Notes: generated by a model from the sequence alone, not told the origin. Shown: positions 9,881 through 19,568, numbered from the stretch's first letter. The stretch is 64,000 bases of DNA from Sphingorhabdus sp. Alg239-R122 (GCF_900537065.1 NZ_UNRC01000004.1:1-64000), one strand, 5' to 3'. Numbers and translations: made by a program.

Positions 9881-10519
9881 TCATATCAGTGATAGCTGGG
9901 CGACTGGTGCAAAGGAACGGCGATGGTGCGGCGTGGGTCCATATGCACGCAGTGCTGCCATATGTTCGGCTGTGCCATAGCCCTTGTTGCGCTTCCAGCC
10001 ATAGTGCGGATGCGCCTCAGCAGCCTCCAGCATCATGGCATCGCGTGTTTCCTTGGCAATAATGGACGCTGCCGAAATGCAGGGGTGGAGCGCGTCACCG
10101 CCAACAACTGCCTCTGCACTATATGGCCAATCCGGCAGACGGTTGCCGTCAACAAGCACGCTGTACGGCACATCTGGTAGCGCATCCACCGCCCGCGTCA
10201 TTGCGAGCATGGTAGCCTGCAAGATATTGATTGCATCAATTTCCTGGGCAGACGCAATACCGACACCAAATGTACATTTTGCGCGGATCTGCGTTTCCAG
10301 TTCCGCCCGCCGCTTTGCGCTCAGTTTCTTGCTGTCATCCAGGCCAATAATATCATGTGCTTCAGGCAATATGACAGCGGCCGCCACAACCGGTCCGGCA
10401 AGTGGGCCCCTGCCTGCTTCATCCACGCCCGCTATATGCCCTATGCTGCCCATGCCATTCTCGCTAGCCAGCATAAGGAACAATTGCCAGTCAAATTGAT
10501 TATGTGGGTAAACAAACAC
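9881..10519 (-). CDS. rnhB: ribonuclease HII
   Basis: It cuts the RNA strand of RNA-DNA hybrids and at single embedded ribonucleotides. The family signature [19 protein letters not shown] begins near residue 30 and carries the first two catalytic acids; [12 protein letters not shown] and the later [16 protein letters not shown] follow. The GTG start at 10519 has AGGA nine bases upstream and gives FVYPHNQ at the start, which resembles the E. coli N-terminus. ATGs at 10474 or 10453 are alternatives. ccrM lies downstream on the same strand behind a 213-base leader. Confidence 0.93.
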   Translation of the reverse strand: MFVYPHNQFDWQLFLMLASENGMGSIGHIAGVDEAGRGPLAGPVVAAAVILPEAHDIIGLDDSKKLSAKRRAELETQIRAKCTFGVGIASAQEIDAINILQATMLAMTRAVDALPDVPYSVLVDGNRLPDWPYSAEAVVGGDALHPCISAASIIAKETRDAMMLEAAEAHPHYGWKRNKGYGTAEHMAALRAYGPTPHHRRSFAPVAQLSLI

Positions 10520-10580
10520 GCAAAAATGTCCTAAGGACTAAAACAACATCTTCCCCGATTTTCTTACCGGAGAGCCCATC

Positions 10581-11756
10581 ATGCACCGCATCGCCATTAC
10601 TGCCACCTTATCTTTCAGTCTGATCGCCTGTACAGCCAGCAATGGCAATGCGGTGAGCGCGGAAAATGACGATGCGCAAACTTCCGTAATATCACCGGTC
10701 GACGGTCTCGCATTTGTAAAAAATGAAATGGGCACCTTTGACGAACCATGGGCCATAGCATTTATCGGCAATGACCTTCTGGTTACCGAAAAGGCAGGCA
10801 AGCTGTTTTACCTTCAGCTGGACAATACCGGCGCGGTCGAATCAAAAATCGAAATTTCGGGAGTTCCTGAAGTGGATTATGGCGGTCAAGGCGGCTTTGG
10901 CGATGTTGTGCCTGCACCCGATTTCGCCCAGTCAGGAAAAATTTATCTCAGCTGGATTGAGGCCGGCCAGAACGATACACGCGGCGCGGTTGTTGGCATT
11001 GCTGACTTGAAATTCAATGACGCCCATGAAGGCCGTCTGGAAAATATGGAAATCGTCTGGAAACAATACCCAAAAGTAACGGGCCGCGGCCATTATTCAC
11101 ACCGCATCGCCTTTTCACCTGATGGTAAATACATGTATATCGGATCGGGCGAACGGCAGAAATTTGACCCCTCACAGGACATGAAAGCCAATTTGGGCAA
11201 GATTGTCCGCCTCTATCCCGATGGCAGTGTGCCTGAGGACAATCCGTTTTACGATCAGGGCGGCGTGACAGCGCAGATTTGGTCGCTGGGCCACCGCAAT
11301 ATCCTGGGCATGGCCTTTGATAGCGAAGGTCGCCTTTGGAACCAGGAAATGGGGCCGCAGGACGGCGATGAACTTAATCTGGTCAAAAAAGGCGAGAATT
11401 ACGGCTATCCAATAGTTTCGGAAGGCATCCATTATGATGGCCGCGATATCCCGAACCATGACACCCGCCCAGAATTTACCGCACCCAAAATCGCATGGGT
11501 ACCAACCATCGCACCGGGCGGGCTGATATTCTATACCGGCGACAAATTCCCGGCATGGAAGGGCAGCGCCTTTATTGGCGGTCTGCGCAGCGAAGCATTG
11601 ATACGGGTGAGTTTTGACGGCGAAAATGCCAAAGAAGCCGAACGCTTTGATATGGGCGCACGCATCCGTGAAGCCGAGCAAAGCCCTGATGGCAATATCT
11701 GGATCGTCGAAGATGGCGAGAATGCTAAACTCTACAAGCTGACACCCGCAAAATAA
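10581..11756 (+). CDS. PQQ-dependent sugar dehydrogenase family lipoprotein (soluble aldose dehydrogenase type)
   Basis: A 391-residue six-bladed beta-propeller of the glucose/sorbosone dehydrogenase family (YliI/Asd-like). Visible signatures are the start FDEPWAIAFI, the GRGHYSHRIAFSPDGKYMYI blade, WSLGHRNILGMAFD and WNQEMGPQDGDELN. Family members oxidise aldose sugars with PQQ and Ca2+ in the periplasm; E. coli must be given PQQ from outside. The N-terminus LSFSLIACTAS has a lipobox, so membrane anchoring is likely. GGAGAG precedes the ATG. It is divergent from rnhB and converges on the extensin-like gene. No PQQ biosynthesis genes are in the window. Confidence 0.88.
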   Translation: MHRIAITATLSFSLIACTASNGNAVSAENDDAQTSVISPVDGLAFVKNEMGTFDEPWAIAFIGNDLLVTEKAGKLFYLQLDNTGAVESKIEISGVPEVDYGGQGGFGDVVPAPDFAQSGKIYLSWIEAGQNDTRGAVVGIADLKFNDAHEGRLENMEIVWKQYPKVTGRGHYSHRIAFSPDGKYMYIGSGERQKFDPSQDMKANLGKIVRLYPDGSVPEDNPFYDQGGVTAQIWSLGHRNILGMAFDSEGRLWNQEMGPQDGDELNLVKKGENYGYPIVSEGIHYDGRDIPNHDTRPEFTAPKIAWVPTIAPGGLIFYTGDKFPAWKGSAFIGGLRSEALIRVSFDGENAKEAERFDMGARIREAEQSPDGNIWIVEDGENAKLYKLTPAK

Positions 11757-11759
11757 CCC

Positions 11760-12506
11760 TTACCGGCAAACCGATTTGCCCAGCAGGCCCCGGTCCGTCT
11801 GGTCAAAATGGAAATGATCGGCATGCGCCGCATTATAATCGGGTGACAGCACTGTCCCGAACAGATCACATGCCCCATCGCGGATACTGGCAAGAAAAAC
11901 AGATTTCGCTGTCCCCTGCCCCCAGTCGCGTTTTACATTGACCGTGCGCCCATCCGCCAGATCAAATCCGGCAATATCCATCGCATTGCCTGTGGCATGC
12001 TGGCTCCAACGCCCTTCGCTGCGTCCATAGACACGGCGGCAACTATAAGCGCCGTAATGACGGATACGCACGACAGTCGAGCCCAACAGGCGCTGCGCCT
12101 CCGGCTTCACAACATGCCATTCCCATAAGGCTAGCCCCGCAAATACCGGGCAGGACGGGGTTACATCTGTGGGACGATAGCCAATATCCAACTTGCCACC
12201 GCGCCCGGGACGCACCAGATTTGATGCACGGCACTGCTGCTGCCCCCTGGGCGGAAGCGCAGTATATTCTATACCCGCATCATCCAGCAGTGCCTGGCAC
12301 TCTGGCGTATTACGCTGCAGAGCGCCCAGTTTATTGACCGTAAACAGTCCCACCGGATCAGCCAGGTCAAGGGGTTTCCATGGTGCATATTCGGGGTTCT
12401 GTTCGGTATAGTACCAGCCTGCCGTGATGACAGCAGCCAAAAGCAGCCATTGCAGCAGTTTCTTCGTCCGTTTACGGGATTTGCGACGGGCATATCTGCT
12501 TACCAT
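11760..12506 (-). CDS. extensin-like C-terminal domain protein, putative peptidoglycan peptidase
   Basis: A 248-residue protein with a basic N-terminus and one membrane helix (about residues 16-32), then a periplasmic domain of the bacterial Extensin-like_C family. Residues SQHATGNAMDIAGF and HADHFHFDQ match the SxHxxGxAxD and HxH zinc ligands of M15/VanY-type D-Ala-D-Ala peptidases, so cell-wall cleavage is a reasonable inference. It lies 22 bases downstream of the DUF1499 gene and is probably in the same operon. Confidence 0.82.
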   Translation of the reverse strand: MVSRYARRKSRKRTKKLLQWLLLAAVITAGWYYTEQNPEYAPWKPLDLADPVGLFTVNKLGALQRNTPECQALLDDAGIEYTALPPRGQQQCRASNLVRPGRGGKLDIGYRPTDVTPSCPVFAGLALWEWHVVKPEAQRLLGSTVVRIRHYGAYSCRRVYGRSEGRWSQHATGNAMDIAGFDLADGRTVNVKRDWGQGTAKSVFLASIRDGACDLFGTVLSPDYNAAHADHFHFDQTDRGLLGKSVCR

Positions 12507-12528
12507 CTCATGCCCCCGGTTTTATCTG

Positions 12529-13323
12529 TCAGTTTGATGAAAACTGGACTTTCAGGTCCGCAAGCAGCTCCCGCACACGGCGCGCATTAACGCCCAGGTC
12601 ACTCAGCCCGACACGGGAAACCGAACGGATATCAACAATAGTTTCGCCTTCTTTCTCACCAGACACAATCCGGAAAACCACGTCGTCTTTGAATTTCAGC
12701 AGAGCCACTTCATCCGTCGCTTCTATGCGGCCTTCCTCCTGATCGACCGCCGCGATTTCCCAACCGCGCTGTTTGACCAGCGCTTCCGCCTTGGCAAAAA
12801 CCTCTTCCACCGGTGCCTGCAATATCAGCGTCTGGACATCACCATAGGCATCTTTATGCATTTTCACCCAGCGTTCGCGTGCATCCATGCCGCGAAACTC
12901 AGGTTCCTTATGCCCCGGCATGTCTTTCAGATTGTCCTTGCGCAGTTCCAGCACTGCAAAAGCCGGCGGATTTTCCAGGTCAGTCGTTATGTCATGGATC
13001 ATCGGCAACGAACGCGCCTTTGAAATCTGCGTTCCGATATAGCCGACATATCCGCCTGCCAGAATCATGCCCAGCAACGCCACCAATATGATACGCGCCC
13101 CGGCTTTCAGATAACGAAGCACGGTGTAAAGACCAATCAGCAGTGCCGCGATTCCAATAAAAAAAGCATAACGCATGCCTGCCACACCATCCAGTTTGCT
13201 CCACTGGCCATTACCCGCACCGATGGCGCTGATAAGTGCGGTTGCGACTGTTGCAATGCCCAAAAGCAGTGTCAGCCGTGACAGCCAGATCGACCAGTGC
13301 AGTTTCCGCGGTGCATCATTCAT
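12529..13323 (-). CDS. DUF1499 domain membrane protein
   Basis: A 264-residue protein with about three membrane helices in the first 100 residues, followed by a soluble DUF1499 domain (VQTLILQAPVEEVFAKAEAL through VDIRSVSRVGLSDLGVNA). The function of the domain is unknown. I chose the ATG at 13323, preceded by AGGGGG, over a TTG two codons upstream. The next 156 bases to the MFS gene are non-coding and hold the divergent promoters; nothing else stands out there. Confidence 0.85.
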   Translation of the reverse strand: MNDAPRKLHWSIWLSRLTLLLGIATVATALISAIGAGNGQWSKLDGVAGMRYAFFIGIAALLIGLYTVLRYLKAGARIILVALLGMILAGGYVGYIGTQISKARSLPMIHDITTDLENPPAFAVLELRKDNLKDMPGHKEPEFRGMDARERWVKMHKDAYGDVQTLILQAPVEEVFAKAEALVKQRGWEIAAVDQEEGRIEATDEVALLKFKDDVVFRIVSGEKEGETIVDIRSVSRVGLSDLGVNARRVRELLADLKVQFSSN

Positions 13324-13479
13324 AACCAACCCCCTGTTGTGCGCGCCTGCGCATTTTCACCTATTCCATAAGTTTCCTGCGGCCATTGTCAAACGCTCGC
13401 TGCGCGGATAGGCCAGTATACATACCAGCATCACCTATCAGAAACCCGCAATGAACTGCACGATGGAAGTAACAGCAAG

Positions 13480-14718
13480 ATGATTAATCCACGCCAGCGC
13501 AAAATGGCGACCGCATTCGTGCTGTTGACCGTTTTTACCTATTCCATGGGTTTCGGCATCATTATGCCTGTGCTGCCAGACCTGATTATGGAACTGGAGG
13601 GTGTTTCACTCTCCGAGGCAACGCTTATAGGTGGATACCTTGCGGCATCCTATGCACTTTTCCAATTTCTGCTGGGGCCTTTGGTGGGCAATCTGAGCGA
13701 CAAATACGGACGCCGCCCAATCTTCCTGCTCTCGCTTTTAGGGTTTGGCATTGATTACGCGCTGATGGGCTTTGCACCGAATATCATCTGGCTGTTTATC
13801 GGGCGTTCAATCGCTGGCGGCCTCGGCGCGATATTCGGTCCCGCCAATTCAGCGATGGCAGATATGAGCAGCGGTAAAGACCGCGCAAAAGGATTTGGCC
13901 TGGTCGGTGCCGCTTTCGGCATTGGTTTCATTGTGGGACCGGCGCTCGGCGGTTTGCTTGGCGATTTTGGTACACGCGTGCCTTTCTTCGTGGCGTCCGG
14001 GCTTGCGATCGTTAATTTCATCTTTGGCTGGTTCGCGTTTCCAGAAACGCTTGCCCCGGAAAAAAGACGACCATTCAACCCTGCCCGAGCCAATCCCGTG
14101 GGGGCATTGGCCAACCTGCGCAGATATCCATCTATTCTCGGCATGGCACTCGCTTATTTCCTGTGGATGTTAAGCTCATCCATCTACCCCGCCACATGGG
14201 CTTATTTCGCGCCGGCTCAGTTTGGCTGGGACAGCAAGACTGTGGGCTATTCACTGGCTCTGGTCGGGCTTAGCATGGCAATCGTGCAGACGCTTGTCCT
14301 GGGGCGCAGCGTGAGCAGGTTCGGCGAACGCAAGACCGCTATAATTGGCCTTTATGCGGCCGTATTCTTTATGCTGTGCTACGCATTCATCACCAGTGCG
14401 GCCCTGGTCTTCATTATATGCGCATTTGTGGGTATACAGGGCATGGTAATGCCCAGCCTGAACGCGATGATGTCACGCCGCCTTCCCGATGACATGCAGG
14501 GCGAATTGCAAGGTTTCAACGGGAGCCTTGCAGCACTTGCGTCTCTTGCCGCCCCGCTGACCTACAACACCGCCCTGTCCCATTTCACCGCGCCGGAGCG
14601 CACATCGCAATTTGCAGGCGCGCCGTTCGTCATTGCCGCCGCCGTGGCGATACTGACTTTGCTCATCGTCACAAGCCTGAAGCCTGCCACGAAACTACGT
14701 GAAAAATCGCAGGACTAA
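13480..14718 (+). CDS. MFS transporter, TCR/Tet-like drug:H+ antiporter family
   Basis: A 412-residue, 12-helix major facilitator. The start GFGIIMPVLPDLIMELEG and loop motif GPLVGNLSDKYGRRPIFLLS (GxLaDrxGrRP) are typical of the TetA(class A/B)-like drug antiporter subfamily. Such proteins export drugs or metabolites with proton exchange at the inner membrane, but the substrate cannot be told from the sequence, and chromosomal sphingomonad members should not be read as tetracycline resistance. GGAAG lies ten bases before the ATG. Confidence 0.9.
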   Translation: MINPRQRKMATAFVLLTVFTYSMGFGIIMPVLPDLIMELEGVSLSEATLIGGYLAASYALFQFLLGPLVGNLSDKYGRRPIFLLSLLGFGIDYALMGFAPNIIWLFIGRSIAGGLGAIFGPANSAMADMSSGKDRAKGFGLVGAAFGIGFIVGPALGGLLGDFGTRVPFFVASGLAIVNFIFGWFAFPETLAPEKRRPFNPARANPVGALANLRRYPSILGMALAYFLWMLSSSIYPATWAYFAPAQFGWDSKTVGYSLALVGLSMAIVQTLVLGRSVSRFGERKTAIIGLYAAVFFMLCYAFITSAALVFIICAFVGIQGMVMPSLNAMMSRRLPDDMQGELQGFNGSLAALASLAAPLTYNTALSHFTAPERTSQFAGAPFVIAAAVAILTLLIVTSLKPATKLREKSQD

Positions 14719-14794
14719 CGCTCAGCTACATCTCGACAAATGATCCATTCCCGCCTATCTGCGCGCATCTCCGCCAAATCAATCTGGACATGCC

Positions 14795-15307
14795 ATGATC
14801 GAAATCATTCCCCTTGCCGAAATACCTTCTGACTGGACAGAAGAATTGCTTGATCGCGCATTTGGTAACGACCGATATAAACGCACGGCCTATAAAGTAC
14901 GCGAAGGTGTTGAAGAACTCGGCGCGCTCAGCTTTGCTGCCATCGACGGCGAGCGGCATCTGGCGGGTACCATCCAGTGCTGGCCGGTCATGCTGAGCGA
15001 ACCGGATGGCAAAACGCACCCTATGATTATGGTAGGTCCCGTCGCCGTGCTACCCGAAAGACAGGGCGAAAATATTGGCAGACTGCTGATGCGCAAGATG
15101 CTGGATACACTGGCAATAAACGAAAGCCTGCCGCTCGTGATGGTTGGTGATCCCGAATATTATGACCGCTTCTTTGCTTTCAGCGCTGAAGGTACTGCAG
15201 GCTGGGACATGCCCGGTCCGTTCGAAAAACACAGGCTGCTGGCGCGTGTTCGTGAAGGGCAAACCATACCCGAAAAAGGCATGCTGGGACCATGGAAACG
15301 CGGATAA
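14795..15307 (+). CDS. GNAT family N-acetyltransferase
   Basis: A 170-residue acetyl-CoA-dependent transferase. The acetyl-CoA loop is VGPVAVLPERQGENIGRLLM, with RxxGxxG/A spacing. The C-terminal half (VMVGDPEYYDRFFAFSAEG) resembles the YhbS-like group of predicted N-acetyltransferases. The acceptor substrate is unknown. It follows the MFS gene by 76 bases. Confidence 0.85.
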   Translation: MIEIIPLAEIPSDWTEELLDRAFGNDRYKRTAYKVREGVEELGALSFAAIDGERHLAGTIQCWPVMLSEPDGKTHPMIMVGPVAVLPERQGENIGRLLMRKMLDTLAINESLPLVMVGDPEYYDRFFAFSAEGTAGWDMPGPFEKHRLLARVREGQTIPEKGMLGPWKRG

Positions 15308-15362
15308 AGCGCATTAAACACTTGGCATACAGCCACGGTGCATATTATGCCTGCATGGACAT

Positions 15363-15941
15363 ATGCCCTATGACCCGCCGCCCGAAATAGCTTCGCTGTC
15401 CATTACCAAGATTGGTGAGCTCATCGAGGCACGCAAATTGCCGCCTGTGGAAAGCTGGAACCCTGAGCGTACGGGCGACAGCAAAATGCGCATAAATAGC
15501 GACGGCAGCTGGATGCATGAAGGCGCTCCAATCACGCGGCAGGCCATGGTCCGGGCTTTTTCATCCATATTGCGCCGTGATGCAAAGGGCGGCTATTTTC
15601 TCGTCACGCCGTACGAAAAACTGCGTATTGAAGTTGCAGATACGCCTTTTATCGCAGTGGATGTCACCAGTCAGGGTGAAGGCGCAGACCGGATATTGGC
15701 TTTTCGGCTTAATACCGACGATCTGGTAGTTGCAGGCCCAGATAATGCCATCACAATTTCCGAAGAAAATGACGAACCTGTCCCCTATCTACATGTCCGC
15801 AGCGGGCTGAATGCACGTATCAGCCGGGCGGTGTTCTATGAACTCGCGGACATGGCAATTTCAGAACATGAAAATGAGGATAATGAAATAATTGGTTTAT
15901 GGAGCTCAGGTGCGTTCTTTGCGTTTGAGGGCAATGCATGA
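15363..15941 (+). CDS. DUF1285 domain protein
   Basis: A 192-residue protein with the DUF1285 start LPPVESWNPERTGDSKMRI and the region GSWMHEGAPITRQAMVRAFS. The family is widespread in proteobacteria, has a solved two-lobed fold as far as I recall, and has no assigned reaction. Its stop overlaps the NUDIX start by four bases (ATGA), so it is translationally coupled to that gene and, through it, to cca. Confidence 0.88.
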   Translation: MPYDPPPEIASLSITKIGELIEARKLPPVESWNPERTGDSKMRINSDGSWMHEGAPITRQAMVRAFSSILRRDAKGGYFLVTPYEKLRIEVADTPFIAVDVTSQGEGADRILAFRLNTDDLVVAGPDNAITISEENDEPVPYLHVRSGLNARISRAVFYELADMAISEHENEDNEIIGLWSSGAFFAFEGNA

Positions 15942-16531
15942 CCTTGTATGACCGTTTGTCAAAAGCCTTGAGTGATACGCATGGTGTGTATGCCGGCATT
16001 CAGGACGAGCGTCATTTTTTCGATACACAGACACGCCTTATCCCTGCTGCTGTGCTCATCCCCGTGACTGACCGTGCGAGGCCCGGTGTCATATTGACGC
16101 AGCGTCCTTCCAATATGCGCAGTCACCCCGGACAAGTGGCTTTTCCGGGCGGCAAGATTGATCCCGAAGACCATGATGCCAAAGCCGCTGCCCTGCGCGA
16201 AGCCGAAGAGGAGCTTGCTATTCCGCCCAGTCAGGTCAATATTATCGGCGCTGTCGAGCAGTATCATAGTGGCAGCGGGTTCGAAATTACCCCGGTTCTG
16301 GCCATTGTCCCGCCGGATCTGGCGCTTCGCCCAAACCCGGGCGAAGTTGAAGACTGGTTTGAAGTGCCTTTGCACCATATACTCGACCCCGGCAATCTGG
16401 TGGAGAAGTCAGCCATGTGGCAGGGGCGCAAGCGGCAATATTATGAAATCATGTGGCAGGACCGCCGGATCTGGGGCGTTACGGCAGGTATTATCAAAAA
16501 CCTGGCCGCCAGACTGGATTGGACCGCATGA
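15938..16531 (+). CDS. NUDIX hydrolase, CoA pyrophosphatase type
   Basis: A 197-residue NUDIX protein. The Nudix box reads GGKIDPEDHDAKAAALREAE continuing EEL. The preceding MRSHPGQVAFPGG is the CoA-pyrophosphatase (UPF0035) signature seen in E. coli YeaB/NudL. The predicted reaction is CoA to 3',5'-ADP plus phosphopantetheine, with Mg2+ or Mn2+. It overlaps both neighbours by four bases in ATGA junctions. Confidence 0.9.
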   Translation: MTLYDRLSKALSDTHGVYAGIQDERHFFDTQTRLIPAAVLIPVTDRARPGVILTQRPSNMRSHPGQVAFPGGKIDPEDHDAKAAALREAEEELAIPPSQVNIIGAVEQYHSGSGFEITPVLAIVPPDLALRPNPGEVEDWFEVPLHHILDPGNLVEKSAMWQGRKRQYYEIMWQDRRIWGVTAGIIKNLAARLDWTA

Positions 16532-17748
16532 CTGATGTCCAGGCCCGTATTGAAGCGGCAAGATGGCTGCGCCGCGATAGCTTGAAACAGCTTGTGGCTG
16601 CACTGGACCCGCAGCGTGGGCTGTGCCGTTATGTTGGCGGCGTAGTGCGTGACACATTGCGTGGCAGCGCAGTCAACGACATAGATATGGCAACTATCTT
16701 GAAACCCGAAGAGGTCATGAAACGCCTGAAATCACATGAAATAAAGGTCGTTCCGACGGGTATCGACCATGGCACAGTGACGGCTGTATTGCCTGACGGG
16801 CATGTCGAAATTACGACGCTACGCCGTGATGTGTCGACTGACGGCCGCCGCGCTACAGTGGCATTCAGCGATGATTGGCGGGAGGATGCGGCGCGGCGAG
16901 ACTTCACAATAAATGCCCTGTATCTCGACCCGCATAGCCATGAAGTGCATGATTATTTTGACGGGCAAGATGACCTTGCCAAGGGCATGGTGCGGTTTAT
17001 CGGGTCTGCGGAAGAACGAATTTGCGAAGATTACCTACGCATATTACGGTTTTTCCGCTTTACCGCACGTTTTGCAAAAGGAGAGCCTGACAAAACCGCT
17101 CTTGAGGCCTGTGCGAACCAGGCCGCTGGCCTGAAATCGCTTTCACGCGAACGCATTGCAAGTGAAATACTCGCATTGCTGTCGCTGGAAAATCCGGCTC
17201 ATGCTACCGGCATGATGTTTGATATCAATATCTGGAATGAAATCATTCCCGAGACGCAGGCCGAAAGGCAAAGCCAGCTTTTCCGGCTGATTGCACGTGA
17301 ACAGCAGCATAATGTGGCACCTTTTGCGCCCTCCCGCCTGTTGTGCCTGCTGCCTGAAGATGCCCGGCTCGTCGATAAAATCGCGTCCAGGTTGCGTTTT
17401 TCTAACAAAATGCGCAAGAAAATTAGTGCTTTACTATCACGCCATGACGCCACCCAGGCAAATGCACGCGCGCTGGCTTACCGTTTTGGTGAAGAGATTG
17501 CTGTACAGAAGTTGCTACTATCTGCAGACAACAACGAGATAGACCCTGCGCTTGATATGCTTGTAGGCTGGGAAAGGCCTGAATTTCATGTCAGTGGCCG
17601 GCATATTGTTGCCGCCGGCGTCCCGGCTGGCCCGGACGTTTCATCTGCCCTTCAGGAAATTGAAGAACAATGGATTGCCGAAGGCTTTCCGCCGGGTGAT
17701 CGTCAGGCAGAAATCTGTGACACGGTCAGCCAGTCCTATACGACCTGA
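16528..17748 (+). CDS. cca: CCA tRNA nucleotidyltransferase / poly(A) polymerase family
   Basis: A 406-residue class II nucleotidyltransferase that adds or repairs the 3' CCA end of tRNA. The catalytic motif is YVGGVVRDTLRGSAVNDIDM, with DxD, followed by RRDFTINALYLDP and RILRFFRFTARF. The frame is open from 16453, but the ATG at 16528 overlaps the NUDIX stop as ATGA and gives the usual family start. Its last 13 bases overlap, tail to tail, the 3' end of the GGDEF-EAL gene on the other strand. Confidence 0.93.
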   Translation: MTDVQARIEAARWLRRDSLKQLVAALDPQRGLCRYVGGVVRDTLRGSAVNDIDMATILKPEEVMKRLKSHEIKVVPTGIDHGTVTAVLPDGHVEITTLRRDVSTDGRRATVAFSDDWREDAARRDFTINALYLDPHSHEVHDYFDGQDDLAKGMVRFIGSAEERICEDYLRILRFFRFTARFAKGEPDKTALEACANQAAGLKSLSRERIASEILALLSLENPAHATGMMFDINIWNEIIPETQAERQSQLFRLIAREQQHNVAPFAPSRLLCLLPEDARLVDKIASRLRFSNKMRKKISALLSRHDATQANARALAYRFGEEIAVQKLLLSADNNEIDPALDMLVGWERPEFHVSGRHIVAAGVPAGPDVSSALQEIEEQWIAEGFPPGDRQAEICDTVSQSYTT

Positions 17749-19493
17749 ACCCGCTGCGCATTTTCCTGATAATAAGCATAGGCCTTATCGGCTGAAAGCG
17801 GACGGGCATAGTAAAACCCCTGCCCATGCGAACAGCCCAATGCCGCGAGTGTATGCGACAGTTCAAGTGTCTCAATACCCTCAGCCGTGGTCTGCATACC
17901 CAGTGCATCAGCGAGTGATAGTACTGCGCGAACGATAGATACCTTGTCTTTATCTTCAAGCATTTGTGTTACGAAGCTGCGATCAATTTTGAGAATATCA
18001 ATCGGCAATCGTTGCAGATACGCAAGGTTCGAATATCCTGTCCCGAAATCGTCCATCGCGAGGCATGTGTTCAGGCCTTTAAGCGACTCCATCACCCGCA
18101 CTGCACGGTCCGGATCGCTCAAAATAACGCTTTCGGTAAGCTCAAGTGTAAGGCGTTCACCGTCAAGTTTTGCGCAACGGATCACTTCCTCGACAACGGA
18201 TGCAACATTGTCACGTGCAAACTGTACTGCAGACAGGTTGACATTGACTTTTACAGGTAGTTTATCGCCATTGTTCCTGTCCCAACCAGCCAGTGTCGAA
18301 GCCGATTTTTCGAGTGCCCAGCGCCCAAGCGGTACGATCAGGCCGCATTCTTCCGCGACCGGGATAAAATCAACCGGCGATACATTGCCGCGATCAGGGT
18401 CATGCCAGCGCGCCAGCGCCTCAAAACCGGTAATCGTACCTGATGTAAGGTTGACAAGAGGCTGGAATTCGAGATGCAGCAAGTCTTTCTCAATTGCTTT
18501 GCGCAAGTCGGTTTCAATGGAAAAACGATGCCGCGCCTGCTGCAGTACTTCCGGCGCATATAGACTGGGCTTGTTACTGGTCTTGGCACGTTTCAGTGCA
18601 ATCTGGGCATAACGTATGATATCCGCCGGATCACCATCCGCCATGGTGCCGACAGCAATACCGATGGCGGCATCCACCTGCACTTCCATTTCCGACAATC
18701 TGTACGGATCTGCAAACGCAGCCTCTACTCTGGCAGCAAGGTGCGCATAGTTGGTTTCATTACAGTCAAGTTCAACAAATATCCCAAATTCGTTGCCGCC
18801 AAGCCTTGCCATCAGGTCATGCTTGCGAATGGCACTACGTAAACGGCTCGCCACGCTAATAATCAACTCATCACCGACAATCGAGCCAGCACATTCATTG
18901 ACACGGCTGAAACGGGACAAATCCACTGACATCACTGCAAATTTGGGCCTTTGCTCAAATTCAGAAAGATTGGTGGTCCGTTCGTCGATATAGGCCTCAA
19001 CCTGTTCCTCAAAACCCGTGCGATTGGCAAGGCCAGTCAAGCTATCACTCATCATTTCACGCCTGAGATTCAGCTGGTTTTCGGCTTCCGCAGTCCTGTC
19101 TACAAAAGACATCAGGAAATGAGGATGCTTTTTCTCGCCCGCTGGGTGCCTTGCAACCGTGATGTCGATCGTGCGGCGCGAGATTGTGTTGGGTGATCGC
19201 CACTTGAACAACCTGACATCACCCTCATTTTCTATCACAGACTGCATGAAAGCCGCGAGTTCAAGATTATAGGGCGCATTCCCGCGATTTTCATCAAAGC
19301 CGAGCTGCCTGAAAAGGCTGTTATGCGCAACCATCCTTGCATCGCCATCGACATATGCGAAAATTGCCGCAGCGACGGGAATAGTATCCAGCCAGTTCGA
19401 AACAGCGACAGGTTGCCCTTGGTCAAGAGTAACGCGCCTGTTCTCGGCGCGTTTTGAATGCATAATATCAGTCAGTTTGGCATGGTGTGTCAT
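17736..19493 (-). CDS. GGDEF-EAL protein with degenerate GGDEF (probable c-di-GMP phosphodiesterase)
   Basis: About 585 residues: an N-terminal PAS-like sensor region (1-150), a GGDEF domain whose signature reads GGNEF, and a C-terminal EAL domain with EALAR, ELTES, DDFGTGYSN, LKIDRSF and EGIET all present. The EAL domain should hydrolyse cyclic di-GMP. The GGDEF domain has Asn where the catalytic acid sits, so it is probably not a cyclase, although an RxxD inhibitory-site-like RKHD precedes it. No membrane helix is evident, so it is probably cytoplasmic. The start is uncertain: a TTG at 19502 and the ATG at 19493 are both possible. Confidence 0.88.
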   Translation of the reverse strand: MTHHAKLTDIMHSKRAENRRVTLDQGQPVAVSNWLDTIPVAAAIFAYVDGDARMVAHNSLFRQLGFDENRGNAPYNLELAAFMQSVIENEGDVRLFKWRSPNTISRRTIDITVARHPAGEKKHPHFLMSFVDRTAEAENQLNLRREMMSDSLTGLANRTGFEEQVEAYIDERTTNLSEFEQRPKFAVMSVDLSRFSRVNECAGSIVGDELIISVASRLRSAIRKHDLMARLGGNEFGIFVELDCNETNYAHLAARVEAAFADPYRLSEMEVQVDAAIGIAVGTMADGDPADIIRYAQIALKRAKTSNKPSLYAPEVLQQARHRFSIETDLRKAIEKDLLHLEFQPLVNLTSGTITGFEALARWHDPDRGNVSPVDFIPVAEECGLIVPLGRWALEKSASTLAGWDRNNGDKLPVKVNVNLSAVQFARDNVASVVEEVIRCAKLDGERLTLELTESVILSDPDRAVRVMESLKGLNTCLAMDDFGTGYSNLAYLQRLPIDILKIDRSFVTQMLEDKDKVSIVRAVLSLADALGMQTTAEGIETLELSHTLAALGCSHGQGFYYARPLSADKAYAYYQENAQRVQVV

Positions 19494-19568
19494 CACATCC
19501 AATCATAACCGCAATGCGTAAACGAATTACTAAACTCCGGTAAAGCTAATTCATATTAATTTTTTCAA

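Noticed and set aside
10528-10538. Small palindrome (GTCCT-A-AGGAC) between rnhB and the PQQ dehydrogenase gene
   Set aside because: It contains the ribosome site of rnhB and is short, so chance plus the AGGA explains it.
13330-13479. Possible sigma-70 promoter (TTGTCA ... TATACA)
   Set aside because: The spacing of 25 bases is too long for a standard promoter.
13480-14718. Calling the MFS gene a tetracycline resistance gene
   Set aside because: It belongs to a broad drug:H+ antiporter group, and there is no mobile context or TetR-type neighbour.
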